From Tychonema sp. LEGE 06208 (GTDB lineage: Bacteria; Cyanobacteriota; Cyanobacteriia; Cyanobacteriales; Microcoleaceae): a DNA stretch of 41,637 nucleotides. Below, piece after piece: positions 8,174 to 16,496 of the stretch. Every line of letters begins with the position of its first letter. The stretch's first letter is position 1. The notes beneath the pieces are model-generated. The model did not search any database, was not told the origin of the DNA, and worked only from the letters and a program-made list of their open reading frames with translations. The stretch covers positions 1 through 41,637 of the forward strand of contig NZ_JADEWT010000053.1 in the NCBI RefSeq assembly GCF_015207505.1. Reading direction: 5' to 3'. A program made the position numbers and the translations under genes.

Positions 8174-8950
8174 TTACATTCCCATGATTTCGTAACCAGC
8201 ATCGACATATAAAACTTGACCCGTAATCCCGCTAGAGAGATTGCTGCACAGAAAAGCCGCAGCATTTCCCACTTCCTGCTGAGTCACAGTCCGCCGCAGC
8301 GGGGCCACTTCCTCAACGTGGTGGATCATATCCAGAATGCCGCCGACTGCTGACGAAGCCAGAGTCCGAATCGGGCCCGAAGAAATCGCATTTACCCGAA
8401 TATTTAACGGGCCGAGTTCCGCCGCCAGATAGCGAACATTCATCTCCAGAGCTGCCTTAGCAATGCCCATCACATTATAATTAGGAACTACCCGCACGCC
8501 GCCCAAATAACTCAGCGTGATAATGCTGCCGCCCTCCGCCATCAGCGGTTTAGCCGCAGCACAAAGCCGCACCAGCGAGTAAGCGCTAATATCCAAAGCA
8601 TTGGAGAAGCCTTGGCGGGAGGTGTTGGTGAAATCTCCTGAAAGTTCGTCCTTGCCGGCAAAGGCTAAGCAGTGAACCAGGATATCTAACTTGCCCCATT
8701 TGTCGGCGATGGTTTGAAAAGTAGACTCGATTTCGCTCTCGTTTTGGACATTGCAGGGCAAATACAGGCTGGGATTGAGCGGTTCGACAAGTTCGGCGAC
8801 TTTGCGCTCGTGCTTGCCTTTTTCATCCTTCAAAAAAGTGATGCCGAGGTTGGCCCCTGCTTTGTGGAGCTGCTGAGCTATGCCCCAGGCGATCGAGCGA
8901 TTGTTGGCAATGCCCGTAACAAGAGCATTTTTTCCGGTCAAATCTATCAT
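8174..8950 (-). CDS. fabI: Enoyl-[acyl-carrier-protein] reductase (NADH)
   Basis: Carries out the last reduction of each fatty-acid elongation cycle, converting trans-2-enoyl-ACP to acyl-ACP. It is a short-chain dehydrogenase fold with the FabI-specific N-terminus LTGKNALVTGIANNRSIAWG (NADH site), then LVHCLAFAGKDEL, and the catalytic block LSYLGGVRVVPNYNVMGIAK carrying both the FabI-type Tyr-x6-Lys and the preceding Tyr. The C-terminus ITGQVLYVDAGYEIMGM is typical. The ATG at 8950 (MIDLTGKN) is chosen over the frame start at 8971 because GAGAAG lies just upstream and it matches the usual FabI N-terminus. The length of 258 aa is standard. It is divergent from ntcA with about 320 bp between them. 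Confidence 0.96.
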   Translation of the reverse strand: MIDLTGKNALVTGIANNRSIAWGIAQQLHKAGANLGITFLKDEKGKHERKVAELVEPLNPSLYLPCNVQNESEIESTFQTIADKWGKLDILVHCLAFAGKDELSGDFTNTSRQGFSNALDISAYSLVRLCAAAKPLMAEGGSIITLSYLGGVRVVPNYNVMGIAKAALEMNVRYLAAELGPLNIRVNAISSGPIRTLASSAVGGILDMIHHVEEVAPLRRTVTQQEVGNAAAFLCSNLSSGITGQVLYVDAGYEIMGM

Positions 8951-9268
8951 CTGTATTTCTTCTCGAAGCAACTTGCACCGTTCTCGTGGGCTATATCCGA
9001 CAACTCCGCCAGTTTAGACACAACTGATTCAGATTTAACTGATTGACAGACAATTGAGACACAATTGAGATTAATTTGGTTGTGGAGCTAAATGGGCGGA
9101 ATTGAAAAAGTTAAGAGAATGGCTAGATTTAATATCATACAGCGTGTGTTTAACTTAACATTAGATGGCTGTAACAGAATCCCTGGACATTGGAGGTTGG
9201 TCAGTATATTTACTCAATAAGCTTAATCGACAATTTACAAACTATTGATTAGTACAAAGGATCTAGTC

Positions 9269-9934
9269 GTGACACATGATAGACCGCTAGCAGCCGTGTT
9301 CCGCCAAATCAGCGGCGGGGCGTTTCCACCCATTGTGGAAAACTTTGAACGGGGCAAGACAATTTTTTTCCCTGGAGACCCGGCTGAGCGCGTCTACGTT
9401 CTGCTTAGAGGCGCTGTGAAGCTCTCTAGGGTGTATGAAGCAGGCGAAGAAATTACTGTGGCGCTCCTGCGGGAAAACAGCGTGTTCGGCGTGTTGTCTC
9501 TGATTACGGGACACCGCTCGGACAGATTTTACCACGCGGTAGCGTTTACGCCGGTAGAATTGATCTCGCTGCCGATCGAACAAGTCGAGAAAGCTCTCAA
9601 GGAAGACGCAGAATTGCCTATGGTTTTGCTACGGGGACTTTCTTCTCGGATTTTGCAAACGGAGATGATGATCGAAACCCTCGCACACCGAGATATGGGT
9701 TCGAGACTCGTCAGCTTTTTGCTGATTCTGTGCCGGGATTTTGGCGTGCCCGGTACGGATGGGATTACGATTGATTTGAAGCTGTCCCACCAGGCGATCG
9801 CCGAAGCGATCGGCTCGACGCGGGTAACCGTGACTCGTTTGCTGGGGGATCTCAGACAAGAAACTATGATCTCGATCCACAAGAAAAAGATCACTGTCCA
9901 CAACCCGGTGGCCTTAAGCCAGCAATTCACTTGA
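9269..9934 (+). CDS. ntcA: Global nitrogen regulator NtcA
   Basis: A CRP-family transcription factor that senses 2-oxoglutarate and activates nitrogen-assimilation genes at GTA-N8-TAC sites. Sequence features: a cAMP-binding-like beta barrel ([34 protein letters not shown]), the long dimerisation helix [20 protein letters not shown], and the C-terminal helix-turn-helix [20 protein letters not shown], all near-invariant among cyanobacterial NtcA. The GTG at 9269 is chosen as start: AAAGGA precedes it and the 221-aa product then begins [12 protein letters not shown], the normal NtcA N-terminus. The TTG at 9245 would add eight unsupported residues. I found no perfect NtcA box in its own upstream region. 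Confidence 0.97.
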   Translation: MTHDRPLAAVFRQISGGAFPPIVENFERGKTIFFPGDPAERVYVLLRGAVKLSRVYEAGEEITVALLRENSVFGVLSLITGHRSDRFYHAVAFTPVELISLPIEQVEKALKEDAELPMVLLRGLSSRILQTEMMIETLAHRDMGSRLVSFLLILCRDFGVPGTDGITIDLKLSHQAIAEAIGSTRVTVTRLLGDLRQETMISIHKKKITVHNPVALSQQFT

Positions 9935-9949
9935 TGCCGAGAAAGTATA

Positions 9950-9988
9950 GGATTTTGGATTTTGGATTTTAGATTCAATCCAAAATCC
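9950..9988. repeat. 12-bp inverted repeat of GGATTTTGGATT
   Basis: GGATTTTGGATT (9950-9961) is repeated inverted at 9977-9988 within a stretch of iterated GATTTTG units, between ntcA and the DUF3084 gene. It could serve as a terminator-like stem for ntcA, but there is no T tract. Similar AAATCTAAAATCC wording recurs at about 18420-18437, suggesting a dispersed low-complexity repeat. Confidence 0.5.
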
Positions 9989-10011
9989 ACCATCCTAAAT
10001 TTAAAATCGGA

Positions 10012-11724
10012 ATGACTGCTGGATACATCTTGGTATTTGTAATTTTAGTGTTGGGGGGTACGATCGCGACTGTCAGCGATCGTCTTGGGACGAAAGTCGG
10101 CAAGGCAAGGTTGAGTTTGTTCAAACTTCGCCCCCGCGACACTGCTGTTGTGGTGACAGTGATGGCCGGCAGCATCCTGTCAGCAATTACTTTGGCCATT
10201 TTGTTTGCTACCAGCAAGCCTCTGCGAACCGGGGTTTTTCAAATAGACGAGATTCAAAAAAGGCTCAACCAAGCCCGCAGAGAGCTCAAAGAAACCACTC
10301 AAGAAAAAAATCGAGTTGAAACTGAATTAAATGGAGCCAGAACCGCTCAAGCGCAAGCTAAAGCCAATTTAGAGCAAATTAATCAATCGCTCCAAACTGC
10401 TAATGCCGAGCAAGCTCGGACAGAAAAAAAATTAAACTCGCTGCGGGCCCAGCTCAACAGCGTGCAATCAGCCAAGTCTAAAACCCAAGAGCAGTTAAGT
10501 CAGGTAGAAGCAGCTAAATCGGACACGGAAGAACAGCTTGCTAGGGTGGAAGCTGCTAAGTCTCGCACCGAAGCACAGTTGAAACTGGTTGAAACTGCCC
10601 GATCGACTACAAGAGCTCAGCTCGATCGCACTGAGAACCAATTGAAAACAGTTTCCGATCAAAAAACAGCTTTGAGCTCGGAAATCGCCCAACTGCAAGG
10701 GGAACGCCAACAGTTAATCGAGCAGCGAGAGCAGGTGAAAGTTCAAATTGCCCAGCGCGATCGAGAAATTGCCAAGCGAGACGCAGAAATTGCCCAGCGG
10801 CAGGAAGAAGTTGCCAAGCGAGACGCAGAAATTGTCAATCGCAACGAACTAATTTCCCAGCGGGACAAGGAAATTGCCCAGCGGGTGCAAAATCTCGCCG
10901 ATCGCGATCGCATAATTGTCGAGAGAGACAAAGTAATTGCCGAGAGGGAAGCACTCTTAGAAACCCTCGCACAGCAACAAACTCAACTCGAACAGCAACA
11001 AACTTTATTGCAGCAGCAAGTGCAAGTTTTGGAACGGGACTTTCAGGCCATCCGCGAGGGTACAGTTGCGATCAGGCGCGGTCAAATTTTAGCTGCTGGC
11101 GTTGTTCGCATCTTGGAACCGGATAAGGCGAGTCGGGCGATCGATCGACTTTTGCAAGAAGCAAATAAAACCACCGTCGGACTGATGCAGCCGGAGAATA
11201 AGAAGGTTAGAGACCAGGTTATTCAAATTACTAAAGCAGAAATCGATCAACTAATTAGTCAGATTAAAGACGGTGAAGACTACGTGGTGCGAATTGTCGC
11301 CGGCGCTAATTACCTGCGGCAAGAAAAGCTAATTAAGGTATTTGCAGAAGCAGAAATCAATCGAGTTGTGTTCCGCGCTGGAGATGTGATTGCAGGGGTT
11401 GCTGTCGATCCGGTGACTTTGACCGACGAACAGGTGCGGCAGCAGTTGCTGCAATTGATAGAAGCTTGTCAATTTCGCGCTCGCCTGATCGGCGTTGTCG
11501 GCGGTAGAGTCCAAGTTGCCGACAGTGAGATTGAAACTTTGGCTGGTTTTATCGCTCGGTTGCAGCAGTACGAGAAACCGCTGGACGTTCAGGCGATCGC
11601 CGCAGATGTCACTTACATAGCCGGCCCGCTTAAAATAGATTTAGTTGCTCTTGAAAACGGAGCCGTTGTTTTCCGCACCGGACAACAAAAACCAGGCCAA
11701 GGAGACTTGAAAATTAAAAAATAA
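10012..11724 (+). CDS. DUF3084 coiled-coil membrane protein
   Basis: A 570-aa protein with two hydrophobic segments in the first 75 residues (YILVFVILVLGGTIATV and a second ending SAITLAILFAT). A very long coiled coil of Glu/Gln/Arg/Lys-rich heptads follows, from about residue 80 to 350. It contains tandem short repeats such as AQRDREIAKRDAEI and QVEAAKSDTEEQL. A conserved globular C-terminal domain ends with IAGPLKIDLVALENGAVVFR. This layout matches the cyanobacterial DUF3084 family, sometimes annotated as myosin-like. It is likely anchored in the membrane with the coil in the cytoplasm. Its function is unknown; a structural or cell-envelope role is a guess. Confidence 0.88.
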   Translation: MTAGYILVFVILVLGGTIATVSDRLGTKVGKARLSLFKLRPRDTAVVVTVMAGSILSAITLAILFATSKPLRTGVFQIDEIQKRLNQARRELKETTQEKNRVETELNGARTAQAQAKANLEQINQSLQTANAEQARTEKKLNSLRAQLNSVQSAKSKTQEQLSQVEAAKSDTEEQLARVEAAKSRTEAQLKLVETARSTTRAQLDRTENQLKTVSDQKTALSSEIAQLQGERQQLIEQREQVKVQIAQRDREIAKRDAEIAQRQEEVAKRDAEIVNRNELISQRDKEIAQRVQNLADRDRIIVERDKVIAEREALLETLAQQQTQLEQQQTLLQQQVQVLERDFQAIREGTVAIRRGQILAAGVVRILEPDKASRAIDRLLQEANKTTVGLMQPENKKVRDQVIQITKAEIDQLISQIKDGEDYVVRIVAGANYLRQEKLIKVFAEAEINRVVFRAGDVIAGVAVDPVTLTDEQVRQQLLQLIEACQFRARLIGVVGGRVQVADSEIETLAGFIARLQQYEKPLDVQAIAADVTYIAGPLKIDLVALENGAVVFRTGQQKPGQGDLKIKK

Positions 11725-11854
11725 GTGCGATCGACATATCGAATTTTAGCCAAGATTTTGGGCGATAGAATCACAATTTTGCTTGACTTTTTCGCGCCCT
11801 TGACATATTATTAAATAATCGGAATCCGTGCCGCCATATATAGAGCAATCCTAG

Positions 11855-11910
11855 GGTGTGTCGCCACCAAAAATCTGGAAGCACCACCAACAATCTCACA
11901 GCGACGCACC
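11855..11910. repeat. 56-bp palindromic element, tandem copy A
   Basis: Ends are GGTGTGTCGC and GCGACGCACC (inverted, one mismatch). The interior holds AATCTGGAAGCACCACC. An identical 59-bp unit (11852-11910) recurs 71 bp downstream at 11923-11981. It is the same class of element as the one at 4541. It lies in the gene-free stretch after the DUF3084 gene. Confidence 0.75.
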
Positions 11911-11925
11911 ATACCCAATTAGTAG

Positions 11926-11981
11926 GGTGTGTCGCCACCAAAAATCTGGAAGCACCACCAACAATCTCACAGCGACGCACC
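11926..11981. repeat. 56-bp palindromic element, tandem copy B
   Basis: Exact copy of the element at 11855-11910, separated from it by 15 bp. Exact identity, including the non-palindromic interior, points to recent local duplication rather than two independent insertions. Confidence 0.75.
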
Positions 11982-12401
11982 GCACCGCTAAGAAGGCAAA
12001 GAAAGAAACTAAGAATCGAACCCTGAGATATTGACATCACAGAACAAAATTTTGCTCAATTCATAGCATTTGTAATAATTATTGTAACAGTATATTGTTG
12101 AGTTTGTCGATCGTACAACTTGGCGCTTTCTGTGCGTTTACCATAATTTTGATATACTCCCTGTCTAGTAGCTCTCAGTTTGGGTAAGCAGGCTTAAGCT
12201 CTGCTTTTAATATCGGCTTTGCTGTGGGTTCTAACTTCTATATTAGGAATGCTTTTCTCAAAGGTGGTTGAACTTTAGGGTAACTTTAGATCCGAGGTTG
12301 TTCCCTGCCCCCGGTGAGGGTTTTGGGATCTGTTGGGTTTTTGGGTGCTGGGTGATGAGGGTATGGGAGTAGAGATTAAATTTAACTGATGATAGGCTTG
12401 C
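11982..12401. other. Gene-free stretch, nothing clear
   Basis: Between the tandem palindromes and the first gene of the minus-strand cluster. It is A/T-rich around 12040-12090, then T/G-rich (GGTGAGGGTTTTGGG and similar). No open frame with a ribosome site, RNA gene or convincing terminator was found. Confidence 0.4.
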
Positions 12402-13244
12402 TCAATTTGGGTTACAGTAGGAACCGGAGCAGAACCCATCTGTCCAACTGATTTTCAACCAATTATCACCTAAATTTTCATTAATTATCGTAGTAATTCT
12501 ATCCTCATAACCTGTAGTGTGATAAAATCCCAAGCTTTTTAGCAAAAACACTAAAACTTCTTGGCATTTTTGCCCCTCATGTTCATCTGGGTAATATACC
12601 TTTACTGTAATTCCTACTCTATCTGCTGATATCCCTAACTCTTCTCTTTCTGTAATAGTTTTAACTTTTTCTTCTTGATTGTCCTCCGAATTTCTGAGAG
12701 TATTTATAATCAAAGAGTTTTCGTCTGATTCGTTCCAATCACAAGAATGCCAATTAAAACCTACATATCCATACTCCGGTATAATATTTTTACTTAACAT
12801 TTTTACGCAACCGAAAAATTGTGGTTTTATAACCTTCCTGTGAAGATGATCGAAGTATTTAAAACGAGACACAAGAACAATTTCGTTGTGTTTCAATCCC
12901 AGTACCTTGACTATGTTACTTTGGGGATTAAAACAGACAATTGGAACATAAAAGTCTTTTCCCTCAACACTAAACTTGGTATCCCCCATGTAAGGAGCCG
13001 TACTTAGTATTACCTCGGTTCTATAGTACCGGGATGTAAGCATATTATTTTGACTCATGAATTCTTTGTAAAACCATCCCCATCCTTTTTCCCTAAGCCT
13101 TTTATTTAATTCACAAGCTTTTCTCGGTGTGATTGGGAAATCTATATTATGTATTTCAGTGTTCCATTTTACGCTTATTGGTTTATTTTGAGAAGTAGGC
13201 TTCCTATAATTAGGAGTTTGCTTGCGGCGTTTTGCTTTTCCCAT
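12402..13244 (-). CDS. Uncharacterised protein with MGKAKRRK head, 280 aa
   Basis: Not recognised. The first 24 residues (MGKAKRRK, then PNY, KPTSQN, PI) nearly match those of the upstream gene product, while the rest is unrelated to it. The body is soluble, mixed alpha/beta and rich in aromatic residues and Asn, with WGWFYKEFM, YGYVGFNWHSCDWNESD and a C-terminal KISWTDGFCSGSYCNPN. No catalytic signature is evident. Its ATG follows the stop of the upstream gene by one base (TGA-C-ATG), and its ribosome site GGAAGAGGA lies inside the last codons of that gene, so the two are translationally coupled. The A/T-rich codon use differs from neighbouring housekeeping genes, which suggests acquired DNA. 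Confidence 0.72.
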   Translation of the reverse strand: MGKAKRRKQTPNYRKPTSQNKPISVKWNTEIHNIDFPITPRKACELNKRLREKGWGWFYKEFMSQNNMLTSRYYRTEVILSTAPYMGDTKFSVEGKDFYVPIVCFNPQSNIVKVLGLKHNEIVLVSRFKYFDHLHRKVIKPQFFGCVKMLSKNIIPEYGYVGFNWHSCDWNESDENSLIINTLRNSEDNQEEKVKTITEREELGISADRVGITVKVYYPDEHEGQKCQEVLVFLLKSLGFYHTTGYEDRITTIINENLGDNWLKISWTDGFCSGSYCNPN

Positions 13245-13245
13245 G

Positions 13246-14274
13246 TCAATATCCTCTTCCCATAGTTCTTTCTATATCTTGTACAACTTGTTCAACAGCA
13301 CCAACAAAACTTAAATCTTTGCGCCAGTAATGACACGCAAGAGAAGCACCTAAAACTGTCTCAATAAAATCATCAGCAGTAGGCATCAAGTTTCTTGTCA
13401 GCACTGTGACGATTATGGAGCGGAACTCTTTAATCTGTGCCTGGGTATATTCAGCATACTCAGGATTACCGGAGCGACCAACATCAACAACTTTAATCGT
13501 TACCATGTTGTGACTATCACCTTGTACCTGCGTTTTGATATCTGAAGAGAGCGATTCTGGCTTGACTACTTTTATTTTGCCGACTGGAGAATTTGCTATA
13601 ACTTTTCCGTTAGAATCTGCTATTATTATTGTATCAAGGGGACGACCTAGTGTCTTGAGATAAGATTCATTTTCCTCGCCAGCTATAGCTAAAGAATAGA
13701 TTTGGTCATAATGGTATGACAAATTATGATCGGAATGGTATTGACGGCCATTCCACATTTTGGGGTATAAGTAAGTGCAAATTTTTATGCAAGCAAAAGC
13801 CATCCTGTATTCTCGAAATAGGCATAACAGTTTCGCAAGACCGTACCAAAGCATAAACCATGTCTGGTTATGACTAAATACTTGATCGTAGTATTTGAAG
13901 GCTTGATTGAGATCGCCATCTCTCTTTGACATAATCGACTTATCCACTAGGCTTAATAAATCGCTCTGAATTTCAGTGAGGTCAGACAATGACTTCACTT
14001 TATTTAGAATGTAAGTAGCAGTTTGCTCTTCCCGATCAACGGCATTTTGAATAAACTGAAAAAGTTGACTTTCTGTAACGGATCTATATTTATGGTCTTT
14101 AGGAAGACTTTCTTCAAAAGCCCCACCCTGATTTAGATAAAAATCTAAATCTCTGAAATACTCTGCACGTTCTCCATAACACTCATAGTTTTCTTCTAAG
14201 CCTATTGGCTCATTTTGAGAAGTCGGCTTCTCATAATTAGGATGAACTTTCTTACGTCGTTTTGCCTTTCCCAT
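13246..14274 (-). CDS. Uncharacterised TPR-like protein with MGKAKRRK head, 342 aa
   Basis: Not recognised as a named family. The basic head MGKAKRRKK...PNYEKPTSQN is shared with the downstream gene. Residues of about 110-180 (SKRDGDLNQAFKYYDQVF, LWYGLAKLLCLFREYRMAF) have the spacing of one or two tetratricopeptide-like helical hairpins, suggesting protein-protein contacts. The C-terminal region (VTIKVVDVGRSGNPEYAEY, then VLGASLACHYWRKDL) has no signature I can assign. No membrane segment is present. It is the middle gene of a three-gene minus-strand cluster: 114 bp after the 105-aa gene and one base before the 280-aa gene. The function is unknown. An accessory or defence role is possible only by context. 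Confidence 0.72.
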   Translation of the reverse strand: MGKAKRRKKVHPNYEKPTSQNEPIGLEENYECYGERAEYFRDLDFYLNQGGAFEESLPKDHKYRSVTESQLFQFIQNAVDREEQTATYILNKVKSLSDLTEIQSDLLSLVDKSIMSKRDGDLNQAFKYYDQVFSHNQTWFMLWYGLAKLLCLFREYRMAFACIKICTYLYPKMWNGRQYHSDHNLSYHYDQIYSLAIAGEENESYLKTLGRPLDTIIIADSNGKVIANSPVGKIKVVKPESLSSDIKTQVQGDSHNMVTIKVVDVGRSGNPEYAEYTQAQIKEFRSIIVTVLTRNLMPTADDFIETVLGASLACHYWRKDLSFVGAVEQVVQDIERTMGRGY

Positions 14275-14388
14275 AAATTCAACCTTGCTTTAATTAAAGT
14301 TTGAACTTGTCTACTTAACTAAGTGTTAACCAGCAAATGCTGCATAAAAACCTGCTCTGACCCAAACTACCGTCCATGTTGTGTGCTG

Positions 14389-14706
14389 TCAATTTCTACG
14401 AGTCAAACGAAAGATAAGTGCAGGAGGATCTGGAGGAGAGTTCTCCCGGAAACTATCAATTTGCCATACTTGACCTTGAGTGTCATGAAAAGTTAAATAT
14501 TCTGTATGCTCTATTCTTTCCCCATTAACCCTCATTTGGTTAATCTCAGAAAAAAAGACTAAGGCATGAGCATCGCAAGAATCATATTGTTCAGAGTAAA
14601 TACGAAACAGAAAGCATCTCAGCCTCTGCTTTAACAAAATTCCAGATCTTATGGTAATGTTTAACTCAATATTACTTAAGTCACTATCTAAATTTTGCTG
14701 ATTCAT
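14389..14706 (-). CDS. Uncharacterised protein, 105 aa
   Basis: First gene of the three-gene minus-strand cluster. The product is small and soluble, with Leu/Ile-rich N-terminal segments (IELNITIRSGILLKQRLRCF) and a C-terminal half reading HTEYLTFHDTQGQVWQIDSF, then PPDPPALIFRLTRR. No known motif, signal peptide or membrane helix. The ATG at 14706 follows A/T-rich DNA with a weak ribosome site. Being co-directional with the next two genes suggests an operon, though the 114-bp gap leaves room for a separate promoter. Confidence 0.6.
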   Translation of the reverse strand: MNQQNLDSDLSNIELNITIRSGILLKQRLRCFLFRIYSEQYDSCDAHALVFFSEINQMRVNGERIEHTEYLTFHDTQGQVWQIDSFRENSPPDPPALIFRLTRRN

Positions 14707-14885
14707 AAATTAATCTTTTGTTTCATGGTTTAAAGCTTAATTTAGATGTTGGTCTACATTTTCAATAAAAATATGATTTGTTATTATAATACCGCATATT
14801 TTCTTCCCTGTCAAGAGCCAATAAAAAAAATGAATATTTTCCAGTCTCTATGATTTGCGGTAAATCGAACGGAAATGATTTTATA

Positions 14886-14912
14886 TTGCTGCACGGATTC
14901 CCATGATATAAT
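14886..14912 (+). promoter_or_regulatory. Candidate sigma70-type promoter for the YqgF-like gene
   Basis: TTGCTG (14886-14891) and a perfect TATAAT (14907-14912) are separated by 15 bp, slightly short of ideal. It sits about 160 bp upstream of the gene at 15072, in a 365-bp intergenic stretch where I otherwise see only A/T-rich DNA. Confidence 0.3.
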
Positions 14913-15071
14913 ATGTCAATCCCACAAAAAAGTTAAGTAAAATAAGTACGATCGCCCGCAAAGATTTTGAGACATTCAAGAATGCAAGTATCAGATGATA
15001 TCTAGGTTGGCGATGGGTTTCCTCGACTACAACAGCGCAACTACAAACTTATTAACTCAGAACTAATAAAT

Positions 15072-15467
15072 ATGATTTTAGGTTTCGATCCAGGTAAAGA
15101 CAAGTGCGGCATCGCCGTCATGAGTACAGACAACAATGTCTCCTACCATCAAGTTGTACCCTCCGAGAGTGCAATTTCGACTATTCAATCTCTGTGCGAA
15201 CAGTTTTCAATTGAGTTATTAGTCATGGGAGATCAAACGACTTCTAAAAGTTGGAAACAAAAACTGACGCAGAGTTTGTCGCCTGCGCTCAAAATTGTTC
15301 AGGTGGATGAGAGATACAGCAGCTTAGAAGCGAGGGAACGCTACTGGCAAATGTACCCTCCGACGGGACTCGATCGCTTGATTCCGAAGGGAATGCGGAC
15401 GCCGCCGAGACCGGTGGACGATATCGTGGCGATCGTCTTGATTGAAAGATATTTGAACAAAAGTTAG
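15072..15467 (+). CDS. YqgF/RuvC-like RNase H-fold protein
   Basis: A 131-aa protein with the RuvC/YqgF fold signatures: an N-terminal strand with acidic residue and glycine turn (ILGFDPGKDKCGIAVM), a second strand ending in Gly-Asp (ELLVMGDQTTS), VDERYSSLEARERY, and a C-terminal helix with paired acidic residues (PVDDIVAIVLIERYL). The Asp/Glu residues are placed as in Holliday-junction resolvases and the pre-16S rRNA nuclease YqgF. It is a cyanobacterial variant rather than classical RuvC or RuvX, so the substrate (DNA junction or rRNA) is undecided. It is a single gene, following a candidate TATAAT promoter. Confidence 0.78.
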   Translation: MILGFDPGKDKCGIAVMSTDNNVSYHQVVPSESAISTIQSLCEQFSIELLVMGDQTTSKSWKQKLTQSLSPALKIVQVDERYSSLEARERYWQMYPPTGLDRLIPKGMRTPPRPVDDIVAIVLIERYLNKS

Positions 15468-15600
15468 TCAATTTTATAACCGTTACCGCTGATTCTCTTT
15501 GATTATTAAGGAATCAATATATTTTTGCTGGTCTTGAATTTTTAACTTAAATAAAATACACCCTAAATTTATCCGATCGATCGTTGAATCACAATTAGTG

Positions 15601-16071
15601 CTACTTGATAACACCTTCGGTCAAAATTACCTTACCATTCTGCCGGACTTGCAGGCGTTGGGGGTTAATCGAATAGATAATATTGCCGTTAGTCGCTTCA
15701 TAAGTTCCGTCGTCACCTGTAGTTACTTGCATGACATTGATTTGGCTGCCATTTATTTTGCTGAGGCCGCGGTAAAAAATATCGCCTTCCTGGGTTTTGC
15801 AAATATATATAGAAAAGTTGGCTGTTGCGAAAGATTGCACCATTTCGGCCCTCGGACATCCCTCAACTTGAGCAATTTGCAGCGGTTGATAATTGCCCAA
15901 AGTGTTCGGCGCGATCGCCCGAACTTGGCCAACGGGTTGATTTAGTGCAGTTGCTTGTGCTGAAGCGGTCAAAAAGCCGTGAAGCGAAGCTATCCCGAAG
16001 GGAATCGCACTAATGCCTGCCATAACTAGAACTACTCTTTTAATGCCCTTAACTCTATCTTTAGAAAACAT
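15601..16071 (-). CDS. Secreted protein of unknown function, 156 aa
   Basis: The N-terminus has a positively charged head (MFSKDRVKGIKR), a hydrophobic stretch (VVLVMAGISAIPFGIASL) and an Ala-x-Ala-type cleavage region (LTASAQATA), so export is likely. The mature part is small and beta-rich, with one Cys pair (VEGCPRAEM and FSIYICKTQEGD) that could form a disulfide, and C-terminal NIIYSINPQRLQVRQNGKVI. No enzyme motif is present. The ATG at 16071 is preferred over 16107 because AGGAGTG precedes it. A palindromic cyanobacterial repeat (15984-16008) is read in frame as part of the signal peptide. Function is not assigned. Confidence 0.78.
   Translation of the reverse strand: MFSKDRVKGIKRVVLVMAGISAIPFGIASLHGFLTASAQATALNQPVGQVRAIAPNTLGNYQPLQIAQVEGCPRAEMVQSFATANFSIYICKTQEGDIFYRGLSKINGSQINVMQVTTGDDGTYEATNGNIIYSINPQRLQVRQNGKVILTEGVIK
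15984..16008. repeat. Palindromic repeat inside the signal-peptide coding region
   Basis: GCGAAGCTATCCCGAAGGGA plus ATCGC, a wording very common between genes in filamentous cyanobacteria, with a CCC-GAA-GGG hairpin core. Here it lies in frame within the secreted-protein gene and encodes AIPFGIAS-like residues of its hydrophobic core. Confidence 0.45.
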
Positions 16072-16092
16072 CTTGTCACTCCTGGTTTTAAC

Positions 16093-16200
16093 TATAGCCT
16101 TTCTCAAAAAGATGAGGTATGACTGACAGCTTACATAACCACCCAGACGCTTGAGGGCCGGGGCCCAACAACGTACCTCATCTTTCTGAGAACCGCTATA
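16093..16200. mobile_element. MITE-like element with 27-bp terminal inverted repeats
   Basis: Left end 16093-16119 (TATAGCCTTTCTCAAAAAGA...) and right end 16174-16200 are inverted copies, 24 of 27 positions identical. The 54-bp core is non-coding and contains GGGCCGGGGCCC. A solo copy of the same right end occurs at 23049-23075. There is no transposase, so it would need to be mobilised in trans. It lies immediately upstream of the secreted-protein gene and probably overlaps its promoter region. Confidence 0.6.
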
Positions 16201-16279
16201 TATAATTACATCTTAAGCGATATTTGCTCGATCTGCGATTTTTAATAAACTTATTGCCTAAATCTTTGATTGATAGGTC

Positions 16280-16321
16280 AACCGCAGATTTAAGGCTGAT
16301 AGACGCAGATGAACGCAGATA
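16280..16321 (+). repeat. Dispersed 42-bp CGCAGAT repeat, copy 2
   Basis: Begins AACCGCAGATTTAAGGC and ends ACGCAGATA; the inverted mate is at 41-82 (35 of 42 identical). It lies in the intergenic space between the MITE-like element and the radical SAM terminator. Confidence 0.6.
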
Positions 16322-16420
16322 ATTTGAAGATTGTTTTCGACTTTGGCAATCTGGTCTAATGATTGGTATAAGATTGATGATTGTAGCAAGAGTTTCTTAC
16401 ATTTTGATTTTTTAATGATA

Positions 16421-16464
16421 AAAAGGGAAATGGCAGATACATTCTCCCTCCCATTTCCCCTTTT
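16421..16464 (-). terminator. Intrinsic terminator of the radical SAM gene
   Basis: AAAAGGGAAATGG (16421-16433) pairs with CCATTTCCCCTTTT (16451-16464, one bulged C). On the minus strand the stem is followed by TTTTTATCATT, as expected for an intrinsic terminator, about 33 bp past the stop codon of the radical SAM gene. The plus strand also ends in T residues, so it may work in both directions. Confidence 0.75.
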
Positions 16465-16496
16465 TTAAACGGTCGTCCTGACTGCGAACCTAGTAA

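Noticed and set aside
9047..9268. NtcA autoregulatory site (GTA-N8-TAC) before ntcA
   Set aside because: GTATATTTAC near 9203 has the right half-sites but a 4-bp gap instead of 8. No proper site was seen.
11771..12040. 89-aa minus-strand open frame after the DUF3084 gene
   Set aside because: It is made almost wholly of the tandem palindromic elements, so its protein simply repeats itself. No ribosome site.
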